Shown here piece by piece: positions 25,782 to 35,009 of a stretch of 64,000 nucleotides of DNA. The stretch is from an uncultured Oscillospiraceae bacterium (GTDB lineage Bacteria > Bacillota > Clostridia > Oscillospirales > Acutalibacteraceae): positions 13,000-76,999 of the forward strand of contig URPR01000004.1 of NCBI GenBank assembly GCA_900549775.1, read 5' to 3'. Numbering within the stretch: position 1 is the stretch's first letter; each line of letters begins with the position of its first letter. The notes beneath the pieces were generated by a model that was not told the DNA's origin, made no database searches, and saw nothing but the letters and a program-made list of their open reading frames with translations. Position numbers and translations under genes: made by a program.

Positions 25782-27965
25782 ATGAAAACAGATATGAAAG
25801 CCTTTTATTATGATTACGATAAACTCTTGGAGCTCTTAAAAAATAGTGATAGGGACTTTGACTATGAAACTATAGATAAAGCGTATCAAGTGGCAGCTAA
25901 AGCGCATTTAGATCAGAAAAGAGTTTCTGGGGTACCTTATATTTTACATCCAACTTCTGTTGCATATATACTGGCAGAGCTTGGAATGGACACAGAATCT
26001 ATAGCGGCAGCGCTCTTGCACGATGTGGTGGAAGACACAGCTGTGACCATAGAAGATGTAAGAAATGAATTTGGAAATACCATAGCCAATCTAGTAGATG
26101 GAGTTACTAAACTTGGGAAAATTCCATTTTCCACAAGGGAAGAACAACAAGCAGAAAACGTTAGGAAAATGCTTGTCGCCATGTATGAAGATATAAGAGT
26201 AATAATAATTAAATTGGCCGATAGATTACAAAATACCAGAACTATAGAGTGTATGCGACCGCAAAAAAGACGCGATAAAGCTAGAGAAAATATGGAAGTT
26301 TATGCTCCTATAGCTCACAGATTGGGCATAAGAGCAATAAAAGAAGAGCTAGAAGATTTATCTTTAAGGCAGCTTGACCCTATAGCTTACAAGGAAATAC
26401 AGGATGCTTTGACTTTAAAGAAACAAAAAAGAGAAGCTTTTATTGAATCGATAAAAAGAAAAGTACGACAAAAACTGTCTCCGTACATAAGAAATGTTCA
26501 TCTGGAGGGTAGGGTAAAGAGCATAAATGGCATATATAGAAAAATGTTCATAAAGCATAAGTTGATGGAAGAAATTTACGATATATATGCTGTTCGGGTG
26601 ATAGTAAGCAGTGTAAATGATTGCTATAATGCTCTCGGGATAATTCACGATATATATAGACCAATCCCAAATAGATTTAAAGATTACATTTCTACACCAA
26701 AACCAAATTTATATCAATCACTTCATACGACTGTCATAGGCAAAGAAGGCATACCTTTTGAAGTGCAAATACGCACTTGGGAAATGCACAGAACAGCTGA
26801 GTACGGAATAGCTGCGCATTGGAAATATAAATTGGGCTTAAATGGTCCAAATAGTGGACTAGAAGATCATATTTCCTGGATAAAAGGTATGATAGAAAAT
26901 CATAAAGAAAATGCACTTGATATTATAGGTACTATAAAGTCGGACCTCATACCTGAAGAAGTTTTTGTTCTAACACCTAAGGGAGACGTTGTAAGCTTGC
27001 CTTCCGGAGCTAATGTGATAGATTTTGCGTATGCTATTCACAGTGAAGTTGGAAATAAAATGGTAGGTGCAAAGGTTGATAAAAGGATAGTACCGATATC
27101 TTATGAAGTTAAAACAGGGCAGATTGTCGAGATACTTACAACTAAAGATACCAATAAAGGTCCAACTAGAGACTGGTTGAGCATAGTAAAAACCAGTGAA
27201 GCCAGAAATAAAATAAAACAGTGGTTCAAAAAAGAAAAGCATGAGGAAAATATAGCCGAGGGCAAATTGCAGGTTGAAAAAGAATGTCGGAAGATTGGCT
27301 TAGACCTTTCTCAAGAAGAAATACAAAAACTTGCTAAAAAGCTGGCAAAAGGCTTAAAATGCGAAACAGCTGATAGACTTTTTGAAGCCATAGGGTATAG
27401 TGGTATTCCTATGAGCAGGGTCGCACCTAGGATAAAAAATGAATACTCTAAAATGAAGAAAACAGTTAATACTCAAAAGGTGAAAGAAACTGCTATTTCT
27501 AAAAATAAAAGTATCAAAAACGGTGTAGTGGTCGAAGGTATTGATAATTGTCTGGTTCATTTTTCAAAATGCTGTAACCCAATACCTGGGGATGAAATTA
27601 TCGGGTTTATAACGAGGGGACACGGTGTTTCTGTTCATAAAAAAAGTTGTTTAAATGTTCCTGAAAATATCACAGAATCAGATGAAAAAGAAAGATGGAT
27701 TAATGTACATTGGAGACAGAATGAGAGTGATAATTTCAAAACGAACATTAAAATTATTGCGTCAGATTCTATAGGGCTTTTGGCGAGTATAACCTTGCAA
27801 ATTTCAAAGTTAAATGTTTCAATTCACTCTATGACGTCCAATAAAACTAAGGACGGAAAAGTAAATATTAATATTACAATAACAGTTAAAAACAGAGAAC
27901 ATTTAAGTTCTATAATTTCCAAACTGTCAAGCTCAGAAAATATTATATCTGTAAGTAGGATTTGA
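25782..27965 (+). CDS. relA: Bifunctional (p)ppGpp synthetase/hydrolase (RelA/SpoT)
   Basis: 727-residue long RSH enzyme controlling the stringent response. In order: HD hydrolase domain (ALLHDVVEDT, about residues 70-80), synthetase domain (GRVKSINGIYRKM, DIYAVRVIV), TGS domain (VFVLTPKGDVVSLPSGANVI) and a C-terminal ACT domain (IIASDSIGLLASITLQISKL). HD and synthetase motifs both look intact, so both activities are expected. It follows recJ by 1 bp and precedes an MBL-fold gene. Confidence 0.96.
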   Translation: MKTDMKAFYYDYDKLLELLKNSDRDFDYETIDKAYQVAAKAHLDQKRVSGVPYILHPTSVAYILAELGMDTESIAAALLHDVVEDTAVTIEDVRNEFGNTIANLVDGVTKLGKIPFSTREEQQAENVRKMLVAMYEDIRVIIIKLADRLQNTRTIECMRPQKRRDKARENMEVYAPIAHRLGIRAIKEELEDLSLRQLDPIAYKEIQDALTLKKQKREAFIESIKRKVRQKLSPYIRNVHLEGRVKSINGIYRKMFIKHKLMEEIYDIYAVRVIVSSVNDCYNALGIIHDIYRPIPNRFKDYISTPKPNLYQSLHTTVIGKEGIPFEVQIRTWEMHRTAEYGIAAHWKYKLGLNGPNSGLEDHISWIKGMIENHKENALDIIGTIKSDLIPEEVFVLTPKGDVVSLPSGANVIDFAYAIHSEVGNKMVGAKVDKRIVPISYEVKTGQIVEILTTKDTNKGPTRDWLSIVKTSEARNKIKQWFKKEKHEENIAEGKLQVEKECRKIGLDLSQEEIQKLAKKLAKGLKCETADRLFEAIGYSGIPMSRVAPRIKNEYSKMKKTVNTQKVKETAISKNKSIKNGVVVEGIDNCLVHFSKCCNPIPGDEIIGFITRGHGVSVHKKSCLNVPENITESDEKERWINVHWRQNESDNFKTNIKIIASDSIGLLASITLQISKLNVSIHSMTSNKTKDGKVNINITITVKNREHLSSIISKLSSSENIISVSRI

Positions 27966-27976
27966 GGTGAATATAA

Positions 27977-28627
27977 TTGTTAGAACCGAAAAAAGACGAA
28001 GAAAATGCTTTAAAAATTGAAATTTTTAAAGTAGGACCTCTGGCAACTAATTGTTATCTTTTAACTGACAAAAAAACAAATAAAATGGCGATAATCGACC
28101 CAGGTGGAATCTCGAGTAAGCTGGACGAAAAGTTGACACAGGGTGGAAAATGTGAATATATAATTTTGACGCATGGGCATTTTGATCATATAAGGAAAGT
28201 AAATAGATACCAGAATTTAACTGGGGCCAAAGTGGTAGCAAATGAGGATGAGATAAATTTAATAAAAGATTCTGATTTAAATTTATCGAAAGACTTTTGT
28301 TCTAGACCAATAGAAGAATTCAAAGTTGATTTAGCTTTGAAAAATAATGACAGCATTTACCTTGGTGATATAGAAATAAAAATGCTATCGACCCCGGGAC
28401 ACACTGCTGGTAGTGCGTGCTTTATGACAAATGGACTGATTTTTTCAGGAGACACCATAATGAAAAGTTCTATAGGTAGAACGGACTTTAAAACCGGCAA
28501 TAGTAAAGATATGATTGAATCTGTAAAGAAACTTGCCATGTTAAAAGACCAATATATAATTTACCCGGGACATGGGGAAGTTACAGATTTATTCTCCGAA
28601 AAGCAAAATAACCCATATTTTAATTAG
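27977..28627 (+). CDS. MBL-fold metallo-hydrolase (glyoxalase II-like)
   Basis: 216-residue metallo-beta-lactamase-fold hydrolase. The metal-binding motif THGHFDHI and the later histidine in STPGHTAGSACF and final YPGHGEVT are all present; the length suits the short YcbL/glyoxalase-II-like group. TTG start after GAGGTG. It lies in the recJ-relA cluster, a frequent Clostridia order. The physiological thioester or other substrate is unknown. Confidence 0.88.
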   Translation: MLEPKKDEENALKIEIFKVGPLATNCYLLTDKKTNKMAIIDPGGISSKLDEKLTQGGKCEYIILTHGHFDHIRKVNRYQNLTGAKVVANEDEINLIKDSDLNLSKDFCSRPIEEFKVDLALKNNDSIYLGDIEIKMLSTPGHTAGSACFMTNGLIFSGDTIMKSSIGRTDFKTGNSKDMIESVKKLAMLKDQYIIYPGHGEVTDLFSEKQNNPYFN

Positions 28628-28735
28628 ATAACTTAAGAGAACTGAATCAAGTAATTAAACTTGATTTTAAACGAACATTTATCTTTCATATTAGCAAAAA
28701 TCGTTTTGTGGTTCTTTCTAGAAAGGATAGATTTT

Positions 28736-29665
28736 ATGAATAATTTTTACTCACAAGATTCGAGTAGAAGATGGACGTTAGAAAGAATAAATGATGCAGC
28801 TAAAGTGGAACCTGAATATTTAATAAACTCTGTGGAAAGCCATTTTCATATAAAAATAGGCAAAATTATAGATTACATATTAAACAAGAAGGAAAATTGT
28901 AAGTTAATTTTAATATCTGGTCCATCGTCTAGCGGAAAAACAACTTTTTCAAATATGATAATTGAAAAACTTAAAGAAAATGGTGTATGGTCCGACATTT
29001 TTTCGTTTGATAACTTCTATAGGGGGTTTGATCATGTACCTGAACTGGAAGATGGATCTAAAGATTTCGAGGCTATAGATGGACTAGATACAGTTGAAAT
29101 AAAAAAGAGTCTGATTGATCTAATAGAACATGGTGAATGTACGATTCCAACGTACGATTTTGCGGTAATGGCACCAAAAAAAGAAAGACTCTTTTTAAAA
29201 GTCCCTAAAAGAGGAATAATAATTGCAGAAGGGTTACATGCGATAAATCCGGTACTTACAGAAGGCATTAGCTCTGAAAACGTAGTAAGAATATATGTGG
29301 ACTTAAAAGTAGGTATCAGAAGCGATGACAGTATATTTTTTCCGACTAAGTTTGTACGCTTGACAAGACGTGTTTTAAGAGATTATATACATAGAGGCAC
29401 AGATGCCGAAAGAACTATATTGATGTGGAAAAATATAATTAGGGGTGAAAAATTGTACATAAGACCCATAAGGCAGTATGCAGATATAAAAGTTAATACG
29501 CTACATCCTTACGAGCCTTGTGTCATGGCGAAGGAAACTTTAAAGTTAATGCAGGATCTTCCAGGAGAAATGGATGTTAAAAAGTTTGTGGAAAAACTTA
29601 GTAGGTTTGAATATATAGACAAAAAATTAGTTCCAAAAAACTCGTTAATTCAAGAGTTTATTTAA
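28736..29665 (+). CDS. Nucleoside kinase (uridine kinase family)
   Basis: 309-residue P-loop kinase. Walker A is SGPSSSGKTTFS; the conserved DIFSFDNFYRGFDHVPELED and GIIIAEGLHAINPVL match uridine kinase/phosphoribulokinase-type enzymes. The ATG at 28736 follows AGAAAGGAT; an upstream in-frame start at 28661 has no ribosome site. Many Clostridia relatives are ~550 residues with a TGS/ThrRS-like N-terminal part; this one keeps only a short N-terminal extension before the kinase. Confidence 0.87.
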   Translation: MNNFYSQDSSRRWTLERINDAAKVEPEYLINSVESHFHIKIGKIIDYILNKKENCKLILISGPSSSGKTTFSNMIIEKLKENGVWSDIFSFDNFYRGFDHVPELEDGSKDFEAIDGLDTVEIKKSLIDLIEHGECTIPTYDFAVMAPKKERLFLKVPKRGIIIAEGLHAINPVLTEGISSENVVRIYVDLKVGIRSDDSIFFPTKFVRLTRRVLRDYIHRGTDAERTILMWKNIIRGEKLYIRPIRQYADIKVNTLHPYEPCVMAKETLKLMQDLPGEMDVKKFVEKLSRFEYIDKKLVPKNSLIQEFI

Positions 29666-29732
29666 AATATATTGATTTTTTTACGATAATGAGGTATCCT
29701 AGTGGATAGTTTTTGTAAAAGGAAAAATAAAA

Positions 29733-30248
29733 ATGATACCACAAGTTGAAAAATTAAAAAAAATGGCATTTATCTCAATGATTTCTGCATTTTATGTGGC
29801 ATTAACATCATTTTCTGCATGTTTTGGAGTGGCTTATACCGGCATTCAACTTAGGCTTTCTGAAGTATTGACAGTTTTACCTATATTTTCACCACTGTCT
29901 GTACCGGGACTTGTAATTGGGTGCTTTATATCAAACCTAGCAAGTCCACTGGGAATAGTCGATCTGGTTTTCGGAACAATATCAACTTTCATAGCAGCTA
30001 TTTTTACTAGGCTTTTGCGGCACGTAAAAGTAAAAAATATACCAATATTTGCACCACTGCCGCCAGTTATATTTGGTGCCGTGAGCGTTAGCTTAATGAT
30101 TATATTTACTTCTTCTCAAAGATTTTCGTGGCAAATGTTTTTGCCTTTGTTTGCAACTGTGGGTATAGGACAGTTTATAGTATGCTATATCCTAGGAGTA
30201 CCGCTAATTATTATTTTAAATAAGTTGAAATTATTTTCAAATAGTTAA
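29733..30248 (+). CDS. queT: QueT family transporter (queuosine precursor uptake)
   Basis: 171-residue integral membrane protein with about five hydrophobic segments, matching the QueT/COG4708 family: MAFISMISAFYVALT, YTGIQLRLSEVLTVLPIFSP, and NLASPLGIVDLVFGTIST. Family members are thought to be substrate-binding components for preQ1-type precursors, often working with a shared ECF energy module not seen in this window. The 5' region has a small hairpin but I could not match a preQ1 riboswitch. Confidence 0.88.
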   Translation: MIPQVEKLKKMAFISMISAFYVALTSFSACFGVAYTGIQLRLSEVLTVLPIFSPLSVPGLVIGCFISNLASPLGIVDLVFGTISTFIAAIFTRLLRHVKVKNIPIFAPLPPVIFGAVSVSLMIIFTSSQRFSWQMFLPLFATVGIGQFIVCYILGVPLIIILNKLKLFSNS

Positions 30249-30270
30249 AGTAAAAGAAGGAGATGAAATT

Positions 30271-31644
30271 TTGGGTAAAAAACAAAAGTCTCTAAAAGAT
30301 GTATCGGCAGTGAGACTTATAGTTTTTAGCTTTTTGTTTATAGTCATTTTTGGCGCAAGTATACTATATATGCCGTTTTGTTCCAGAGGGTATAGTTACA
30401 CAAGTTTTATAGATGCACTTTTTACAGCTACTTCGGCCACGTGCGTAACAGGATTGGTGGTTTTTGACACTTTTACTAAGTGGACAATTGTAGGCCAAAT
30501 AGTAATAATTCTGCTTATTCAGCTTGGAGGACTTGGCATTATAACATTTACAACAGGTGCTACTCTTCTGCTTCGTGGCAAGCTGGATATCAGGGACTTG
30601 CAAATAGCCAAGGAACATACAAACGGCAAGGTGCTTGATGTTTCTAAATTAATAAAAGTAATTTTAATTTGGACGTTTGCGTGTGAAAGCATAGGAGCTT
30701 TAGCCTTAGCAATTAGATTTGTTCCGGAATACGGGGTCTATGGAATATGGCAGGCAGTTTTTACTGCTATTTCGGCTTACTGTAATGCAGGATTTGAAAT
30801 TATGGGTTTCATAACGCCAGGTGAAAGTTTTACTCATTATGTTTCTGATCCATTAGTTTGTGTTACTATATCTTTGCTTATAATATCTGGAGGGATAGGG
30901 TTTATCGTCATTAGCGATATTGGCTCCTGCATTTCAAAAAAGTGGAAAAATAATAAAAGTCACCCACATTTAAAGCTTCACTCTATATTAGTTCTAATAA
31001 TGACATCTATTTTACTGGTAGTTGGTACAGTACTGTTTTTGTTATTTGAATATAACAATACGTTAAAAGACTTAACCTTTGCGGAGAAAATTAATGCTTC
31101 ATTTTTTCAATCAGCTAGTTTAAGAACGGCAGGATTTTTCTCTATACCGATAGGCATGCTAAAAGATATAAGTAAAATTTTATCTATAGTACTTATGTTT
31201 ATAGGTGCATCGCCGGCGTCAACAGGCGGAGGAATTAAAACAACCACTTTTATAATAATTATTATAGTGATTATAAGTATATTAAAGGGTAGGGAAGACG
31301 CCATTGTTTTAAGGCATAAAATAGCTAAATCTACAGTTTATAAATCAATTGCGATTGTAGGATTATCGTTGTTTTTTGTTACATCTATAGTTTCGGCTAT
31401 AAATGTTTTAGAGGAAAATATTCCTCTTATAGACATCGTTTATGAGGTGGTATCGGCATTTTCAACTACAGGTTTAACTGTGGGAATTACAACAAGTCTT
31501 AGCGACATTTCAAAAATTTTACTATCGATAGCGATGTTTATAGGGAGAGTGGGACCTATTTCTCTTATTTTAGCAGTTACTATAAAGCAACAAAAAAGAG
31601 GTTCAGAAAAGATTTTGCCTGAAAGTCAGGTTGTAGTAGGATAA
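30271..31644 (+). CDS. Trk/Ktr-type potassium uptake membrane subunit
   Basis: 457-residue K+ channel-like transporter with four P-loop repeats, e.g. TSATCVTGLVVFDT, SAYCNAGFEIMGF, ASLRTAGFF, SAFSTTGLTVG, each carrying the selectivity-filter glycine. TTG start after AGAAGGAGA. The regulatory nucleotide-binding subunit (TrkA/KtrA) is not adjacent, as is usual when the genes are split. The length suits KtrB/TrkG of Firmicutes. Confidence 0.93.
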   Translation: MGKKQKSLKDVSAVRLIVFSFLFIVIFGASILYMPFCSRGYSYTSFIDALFTATSATCVTGLVVFDTFTKWTIVGQIVIILLIQLGGLGIITFTTGATLLLRGKLDIRDLQIAKEHTNGKVLDVSKLIKVILIWTFACESIGALALAIRFVPEYGVYGIWQAVFTAISAYCNAGFEIMGFITPGESFTHYVSDPLVCVTISLLIISGGIGFIVISDIGSCISKKWKNNKSHPHLKLHSILVLIMTSILLVVGTVLFLLFEYNNTLKDLTFAEKINASFFQSASLRTAGFFSIPIGMLKDISKILSIVLMFIGASPASTGGGIKTTTFIIIIIVIISILKGREDAIVLRHKIAKSTVYKSIAIVGLSLFFVTSIVSAINVLEENIPLIDIVYEVVSAFSTTGLTVGITTSLSDISKILLSIAMFIGRVGPISLILAVTIKQQKRGSEKILPESQVVVG

Positions 31645-31665
31645 ATTTTATGGAGGTAGATTATA

Positions 31666-32385
31666 ATGAATGAAAAATTTGGAAGTTCAATGAAAAAAAG
31701 AAAGTGGTTAAAAGTATTAATAAAGACAGTTTCAGTTGTGGCTCTAAGTGTTTTTGCGGTGTGGCTGATTTATGCGATATATTTTGATAGTAGTATTATT
31801 GGCAGCTGGGAGATGTGTGATGGAGACTATAAAGCGGTTTTAACGTTTACTCAAGACGGCACAGCTTTATATGAAGTGAACTCTATGATGTTGGTAACCG
31901 GTAGTTATGAAAAGAAAGGGAATAATAAAATTAATATAGATATAAAAGCAAATTCTCAGGATATTTTTACTGGTGAATATGATTATGTTGTTGTATCTAG
32001 TGCTAATGGAAGAAAACTGGAGCTCAAAGACAGTTATAATAATGTTGATAAATATAATCAACACAAAGAAGAACAGGGAAAATTAACTGTAAATAAAACT
32101 TTGGATTCGAACCTGCTGGGAAAATGGAAAAATGATGAACGTGATTTAGAATATGAATTTAAAAATAACTCTGTTGCAATTTTGAAAAACAAAAACATAA
32201 CATTTAAGTTTAAGTACAGTACGCAAGACGGAGAGATTACTTTGCTGCAAAATGCGGGAAGTAAAGCTGGCGAAAGTAAGATGTCATATAGCATAGATGG
32301 AGATGTAATTACTATAAAGAATGTAAAATTTAAAGATAGGGATGTAGTTACTGCAAAGGATATAAAATTTAAAAAAGTAAATTAA
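31666..32385 (+). CDS. Membrane-anchored lipocalin-like protein of unknown function
   Basis: 239 residues. One N-terminal membrane segment (about 18-41, LIKTVSVVALSVFAVWLIYA) is followed by two similar extracytoplasmic beta-rich units, starting IIGSWEMCDGDYKAVLTF and LLGKWKNDERDLEYEFKN. The G-x-W start and repeated strands resemble lipocalin-like/DUF5640-type domains common in gut Firmicutes. It follows the potassium transporter by 21 bp and may be co-transcribed. No function is known. Confidence 0.75.
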   Translation: MNEKFGSSMKKRKWLKVLIKTVSVVALSVFAVWLIYAIYFDSSIIGSWEMCDGDYKAVLTFTQDGTALYEVNSMMLVTGSYEKKGNNKINIDIKANSQDIFTGEYDYVVVSSANGRKLELKDSYNNVDKYNQHKEEQGKLTVNKTLDSNLLGKWKNDERDLEYEFKNNSVAILKNKNITFKFKYSTQDGEITLLQNAGSKAGESKMSYSIDGDVITIKNVKFKDRDVVTAKDIKFKKVN

Positions 32386-32400
32386 ATATTTTGCATAAAA

Positions 32401-32428
32401 TAAGGTCTCAACATAAGTTGAGACCTTA
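32401..32428. terminator. Bidirectional intrinsic terminator
   Basis: TAAGGTCTCAAC at 32401-32412 pairs perfectly with GTTGAGACCTTA at 32417-32428 (loop ATAA) between converging genes. Confidence 0.85.
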
Positions 32429-32451
32429 TCTATTAATCTTTATCATAAAGT

Positions 32452-32904
32452 TTATTTACAGTTTTCACATGAGCAACTGCCATCATCTTGATGGAGGCTA
32501 CAACTTGAAATTTTACCGACAAACGGTTCAGGGTCAATACCTTGTCGCTTATAATAGTCAGCTATAGCTGATTTTATAGCCTGTTCGGCCAGAACAGAAC
32601 AATGTACTTTTACCGGAGGCAACCCATCCAAAGCTTCCATAACGGCCTTGTTCGTAAGTTTTAAAGCTTCCTCCAATGTTTTTCCCTTTATAAGTTCTGT
32701 TGCCATCGAGCTAGTGGCAATTGCGGCACCGCATCCGAAAGTTTTGAAGCTTACATCTGTTATTTTGCCATCCTCAACTTTTATATACATTTTCATTATG
32801 TCGCCGCATTTCGGATTTCCAACTTCACCTATGCCGTTAGCGTCTGGCATTTCTCCAACATTTCTTGGATTTGAAAAATGATCCATAACTTTTTCGCTAT
32901 ACAT
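32452..32904 (-). CDS. nifU: Iron-sulfur cluster scaffold protein (NifU/IscU type)
   Basis: 150-residue U-type scaffold on which Fe-S clusters are built. The three ligand cysteines are in NPKCGDIM, KTFGCGAAIA and KVHCSVLAEQAI. The start is ATG 32904 with AAAAAGGAGTG upstream; an earlier in-frame ATG lies inside nifS. It starts 2 bp after the nifS stop. The C-terminal ~18 residues form a cysteine-rich tail (SSCSLHQDDGSCSCENCK) that is longer in cysteine than most IscU proteins. Confidence 0.93.
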   Translation of the reverse strand: MYSEKVMDHFSNPRNVGEMPDANGIGEVGNPKCGDIMKMYIKVEDGKITDVSFKTFGCGAAIATSSMATELIKGKTLEEALKLTNKAVMEALDGLPPVKVHCSVLAEQAIKSAIADYYKRQGIDPEPFVGKISSCSLHQDDGSCSCENCK

Positions 32905-32906
32905 AA

Positions 32907-34094
32907 TTACACTCCTTTTTCGCCTTTCGTTATTTTTTCCCACAACGGAGACATCTTGCGTAAATTGCTTACTATTTGTGTAACATTTTCAATAATATAA
33001 TTTACTTCTTCTAACGTGTTGAATTCGCTTAAGGAAATCCTCAAAGATCCGTGAGCAATTTCGTGAGGCAAGCCTATAGCGAGAAGAACGTGACTTGGGT
33101 CAAGTGAACCGGAAGTGCACGCAGAGCCCGAAGATGCGCAAATTCCTTTAGCGTCTAACATGAGTAACATCGATTCGCCTTCAATACCCTCAAAACACAT
33201 GTTTATATTACCGGGAAGCCTTTTTGAAGGATGTCCATTTAGTCGAGACCTCTTTATTTTCGACAGTTCAGATATAACCTTTTCCCGAAGTGCAACTAAT
33301 TTAGCGGTGTTTTCTTCCATGTGAGAACATGCTTCATCCAGCGCTACACTGAGTCCAACAATACCAGCTACATTTTCGGTTCCAGCTCTATGTCCATTTT
33401 CTTGCGCTCCACCCTCTATGAGGTTTTCAAGCTTAATGCCTTTCTTTATATACAGCACACCTATCCCTTTAGGCCCATGGAACTTGTGGCCAGATAAGGA
33501 TAATAAATCAATGCCTTGTTTTTTAACATCTATGGGAACATGTCCGGCAGCTTGTACAGCATCGGTGTGGAATATCACATTTTTTTCCTTGCAAACAGAA
33601 GATAACTTACTTATATCTTGAATAGTTCCTATTTCGTTGTTTGCATACATGATGCTAACAAGTGCAGTATTGTCTTTTATGGCTTTTTTCAAGTCATTTG
33701 GACTAACAAAACCGTCTTTATCGACATCGAGGTAAGTGACTTCAAACCCTTCTTTTTTTAATGCTTCTACTGTGTGCAAAACAGCATGATGCTCTATTTT
33801 TGAAGTTATAATGTGATTTTTACCGATTTTAGCTAACTTGCGAGCTACACCTTTTATTGCCCAGTTATCGGACTCACTTCCGCCTGAAGTAAAGAAAATT
33901 TTATCAGGTTCCGCGCCAATGCATTTCGCTATTTTTTCCCTGGCTTCGGTAACGGCTTTTTTCGCAACTCTTCCCATGGAATATATACTCGATGGATTAC
34001 CATAAATCTCTTTGTAAAAAGGCAACATACTTTCAAGCACCGAAGGTGTGACGGCGGTTGTAGCTGCATTATCCACATATACAATTTTATTCAA
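32907..34094 (-). CDS. nifS: Cysteine desulfurase (NifS type)
   Basis: 395-residue PLP enzyme that takes sulfur from cysteine for Fe-S clusters. It begins VYVDNAATTAVTPSVLESML; the PLP lysine is in LSLSGHKFHGPKG and the sulfur-accepting cysteine is in ICASSGSACTSGSLDPSH. Its stop lies 2 bp before the nifU start, so the pair forms a two-gene leftward unit. ATG preceded by TAGGAGGT. Confidence 0.96.
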   Translation of the reverse strand: MNKIVYVDNAATTAVTPSVLESMLPFYKEIYGNPSSIYSMGRVAKKAVTEAREKIAKCIGAEPDKIFFTSGGSESDNWAIKGVARKLAKIGKNHIITSKIEHHAVLHTVEALKKEGFEVTYLDVDKDGFVSPNDLKKAIKDNTALVSIMYANNEIGTIQDISKLSSVCKEKNVIFHTDAVQAAGHVPIDVKKQGIDLLSLSGHKFHGPKGIGVLYIKKGIKLENLIEGGAQENGHRAGTENVAGIVGLSVALDEACSHMEENTAKLVALREKVISELSKIKRSRLNGHPSKRLPGNINMCFEGIEGESMLLMLDAKGICASSGSACTSGSLDPSHVLLAIGLPHEIAHGSLRISLSEFNTLEEVNYIIENVTQIVSNLRKMSPLWEKITKGEKGV

Positions 34095-34137
34095 TTCAAT
34101 ACCTCCTAATAATTACAAATTTAATCTTAAGTTATTA

Positions 34138-34575
34138 TTACTTAAACTTTTGCGCTTGGTTTCTTGCCAAATGGTCACATCTTTCGTTTTCGGCGTGACC
34201 GGCATGACCTTTTACCCAGTTCATTTTAACGTTATGCTTTTCTAGCAATGTTAATAATATTTCCCATAAATCTGAATTTAAAGCAGGTTCGTTTTTATTT
34301 CTTTTCCAGTTATTTTGTTTCCATTTATTTGCCCAGCCCTTATTTATAGCGTTGCAAACGTATTGTGAATCTGTGTAAAGCTCCACTGAACAAGGCTCTT
34401 TAAGCGCTTTGAGTGCTTCTATTACGGCAGATATTTCCATGCGATTATTTGTAGTGCTTTTTTCGCCACCGGAAAGCTCTTTTTCATTCCCGTTATATCT
34501 CAAAATAACTCCCCATCCGCCAGGGCCGGGATTTCCGAGGCAAGCACCATCTGTAAATACCTCTATCGTTTTCAA
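34138..34575 (-). CDS. rnhA: Ribonuclease HI
   Basis: 145 residues, full-length bacterial RNase HI, which degrades the RNA strand of RNA-DNA hybrids. The catalytic acidic residues are visible in VFTDGACLGNPGPGG, NNRMEISAVIEAL, ELYTDSQYV and NERCDHLARNQA; the GWANKWKQNNWKRN stretch is the basic protrusion. Leftward single gene. An RNase HII gene is also present at 46418. Confidence 0.96.
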   Translation of the reverse strand: MKTIEVFTDGACLGNPGPGGWGVILRYNGNEKELSGGEKSTTNNRMEISAVIEALKALKEPCSVELYTDSQYVCNAINKGWANKWKQNNWKRNKNEPALNSDLWEILLTLLEKHNVKMNWVKGHAGHAENERCDHLARNQAQKFK

Positions 34576-34659
34576 TACAATTTTCTCCTAAATATTTTAA
34601 ATTAATTTTATTATACCAAGAATTTCAAATTATACAATAGAAATTTAATACTTTTATAA

Positions 34660-34695
34660 TGGTAAAAAGCACTCCATTTGAAGTGCTTTTTACCA
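34660..34695. terminator. Terminator of tRNA-Arg
   Basis: TGGTAAAAAGCACT (34660-34673) pairs with AGTGCTTTTTACCA (34682-34695). The core GCACT/AGTGC followed by TTTTT works in both directions. Confidence 0.75.
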
Positions 34696-34742
34696 ATTTA
34701 AAATTAAAAAGAAAAGGAATTAAAAAATTTATTAGACATACG

Positions 34743-34819
34743 TGGCGCGCCAGAAGGGATTCGAACCCCTGACCTTTTGGTTCGTAGCCAAACACTCTAT
34801 CCAACTGAGCTACTAGCGC
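34743..34819 (-). tRNA. tRNA-Arg (anticodon ACG)
   Basis: 77 nt on the minus strand with an encoded CCA end (34743-34745). The acceptor stem pairs GCGCTAG (from 34819 leftward) with CTGGCGC. The anticodon loop CTACGAA lies between TTTGG and CCAAA stem arms, giving ACG. The T-loop TTCGAAT is standard. A promoter lies just upstream. Confidence 0.97.
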
Positions 34820-34836
34820 ATGTACATTACATGATT

Positions 34837-34866
34837 ATTGTAACATGAACATGAACGCGTGGTCAA
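34837..34866 (-). promoter_or_regulatory. Promoter of tRNA-Arg
   Basis: On the minus strand TTGACC (34866-34861) and TACAAT (34842-34837) are 18 bp apart, about 18 bases before the tRNA. Confidence 0.65.
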
Positions 34867-35009
34867 GAGCTAGGACGTATTTTCGTGCAAAGCTTCAAAA
34901 AAATATAAAATAAATTTTAAAAATAGAAACAATGCATAAACCTTCTGCAATTTATTCCCTTTAAAATTCCTTTTAATTACATTTTAAGCCTTATTGTGCT
35001 GCGTAAGTT

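Noticed and set aside
29690..29740. preQ1 riboswitch before queT
   Set aside because: A small hairpin (TATCC/GGATA) is present, but the A-rich tail and loop pairing of preQ1-I and the layout of preQ1-II are not recognisable.
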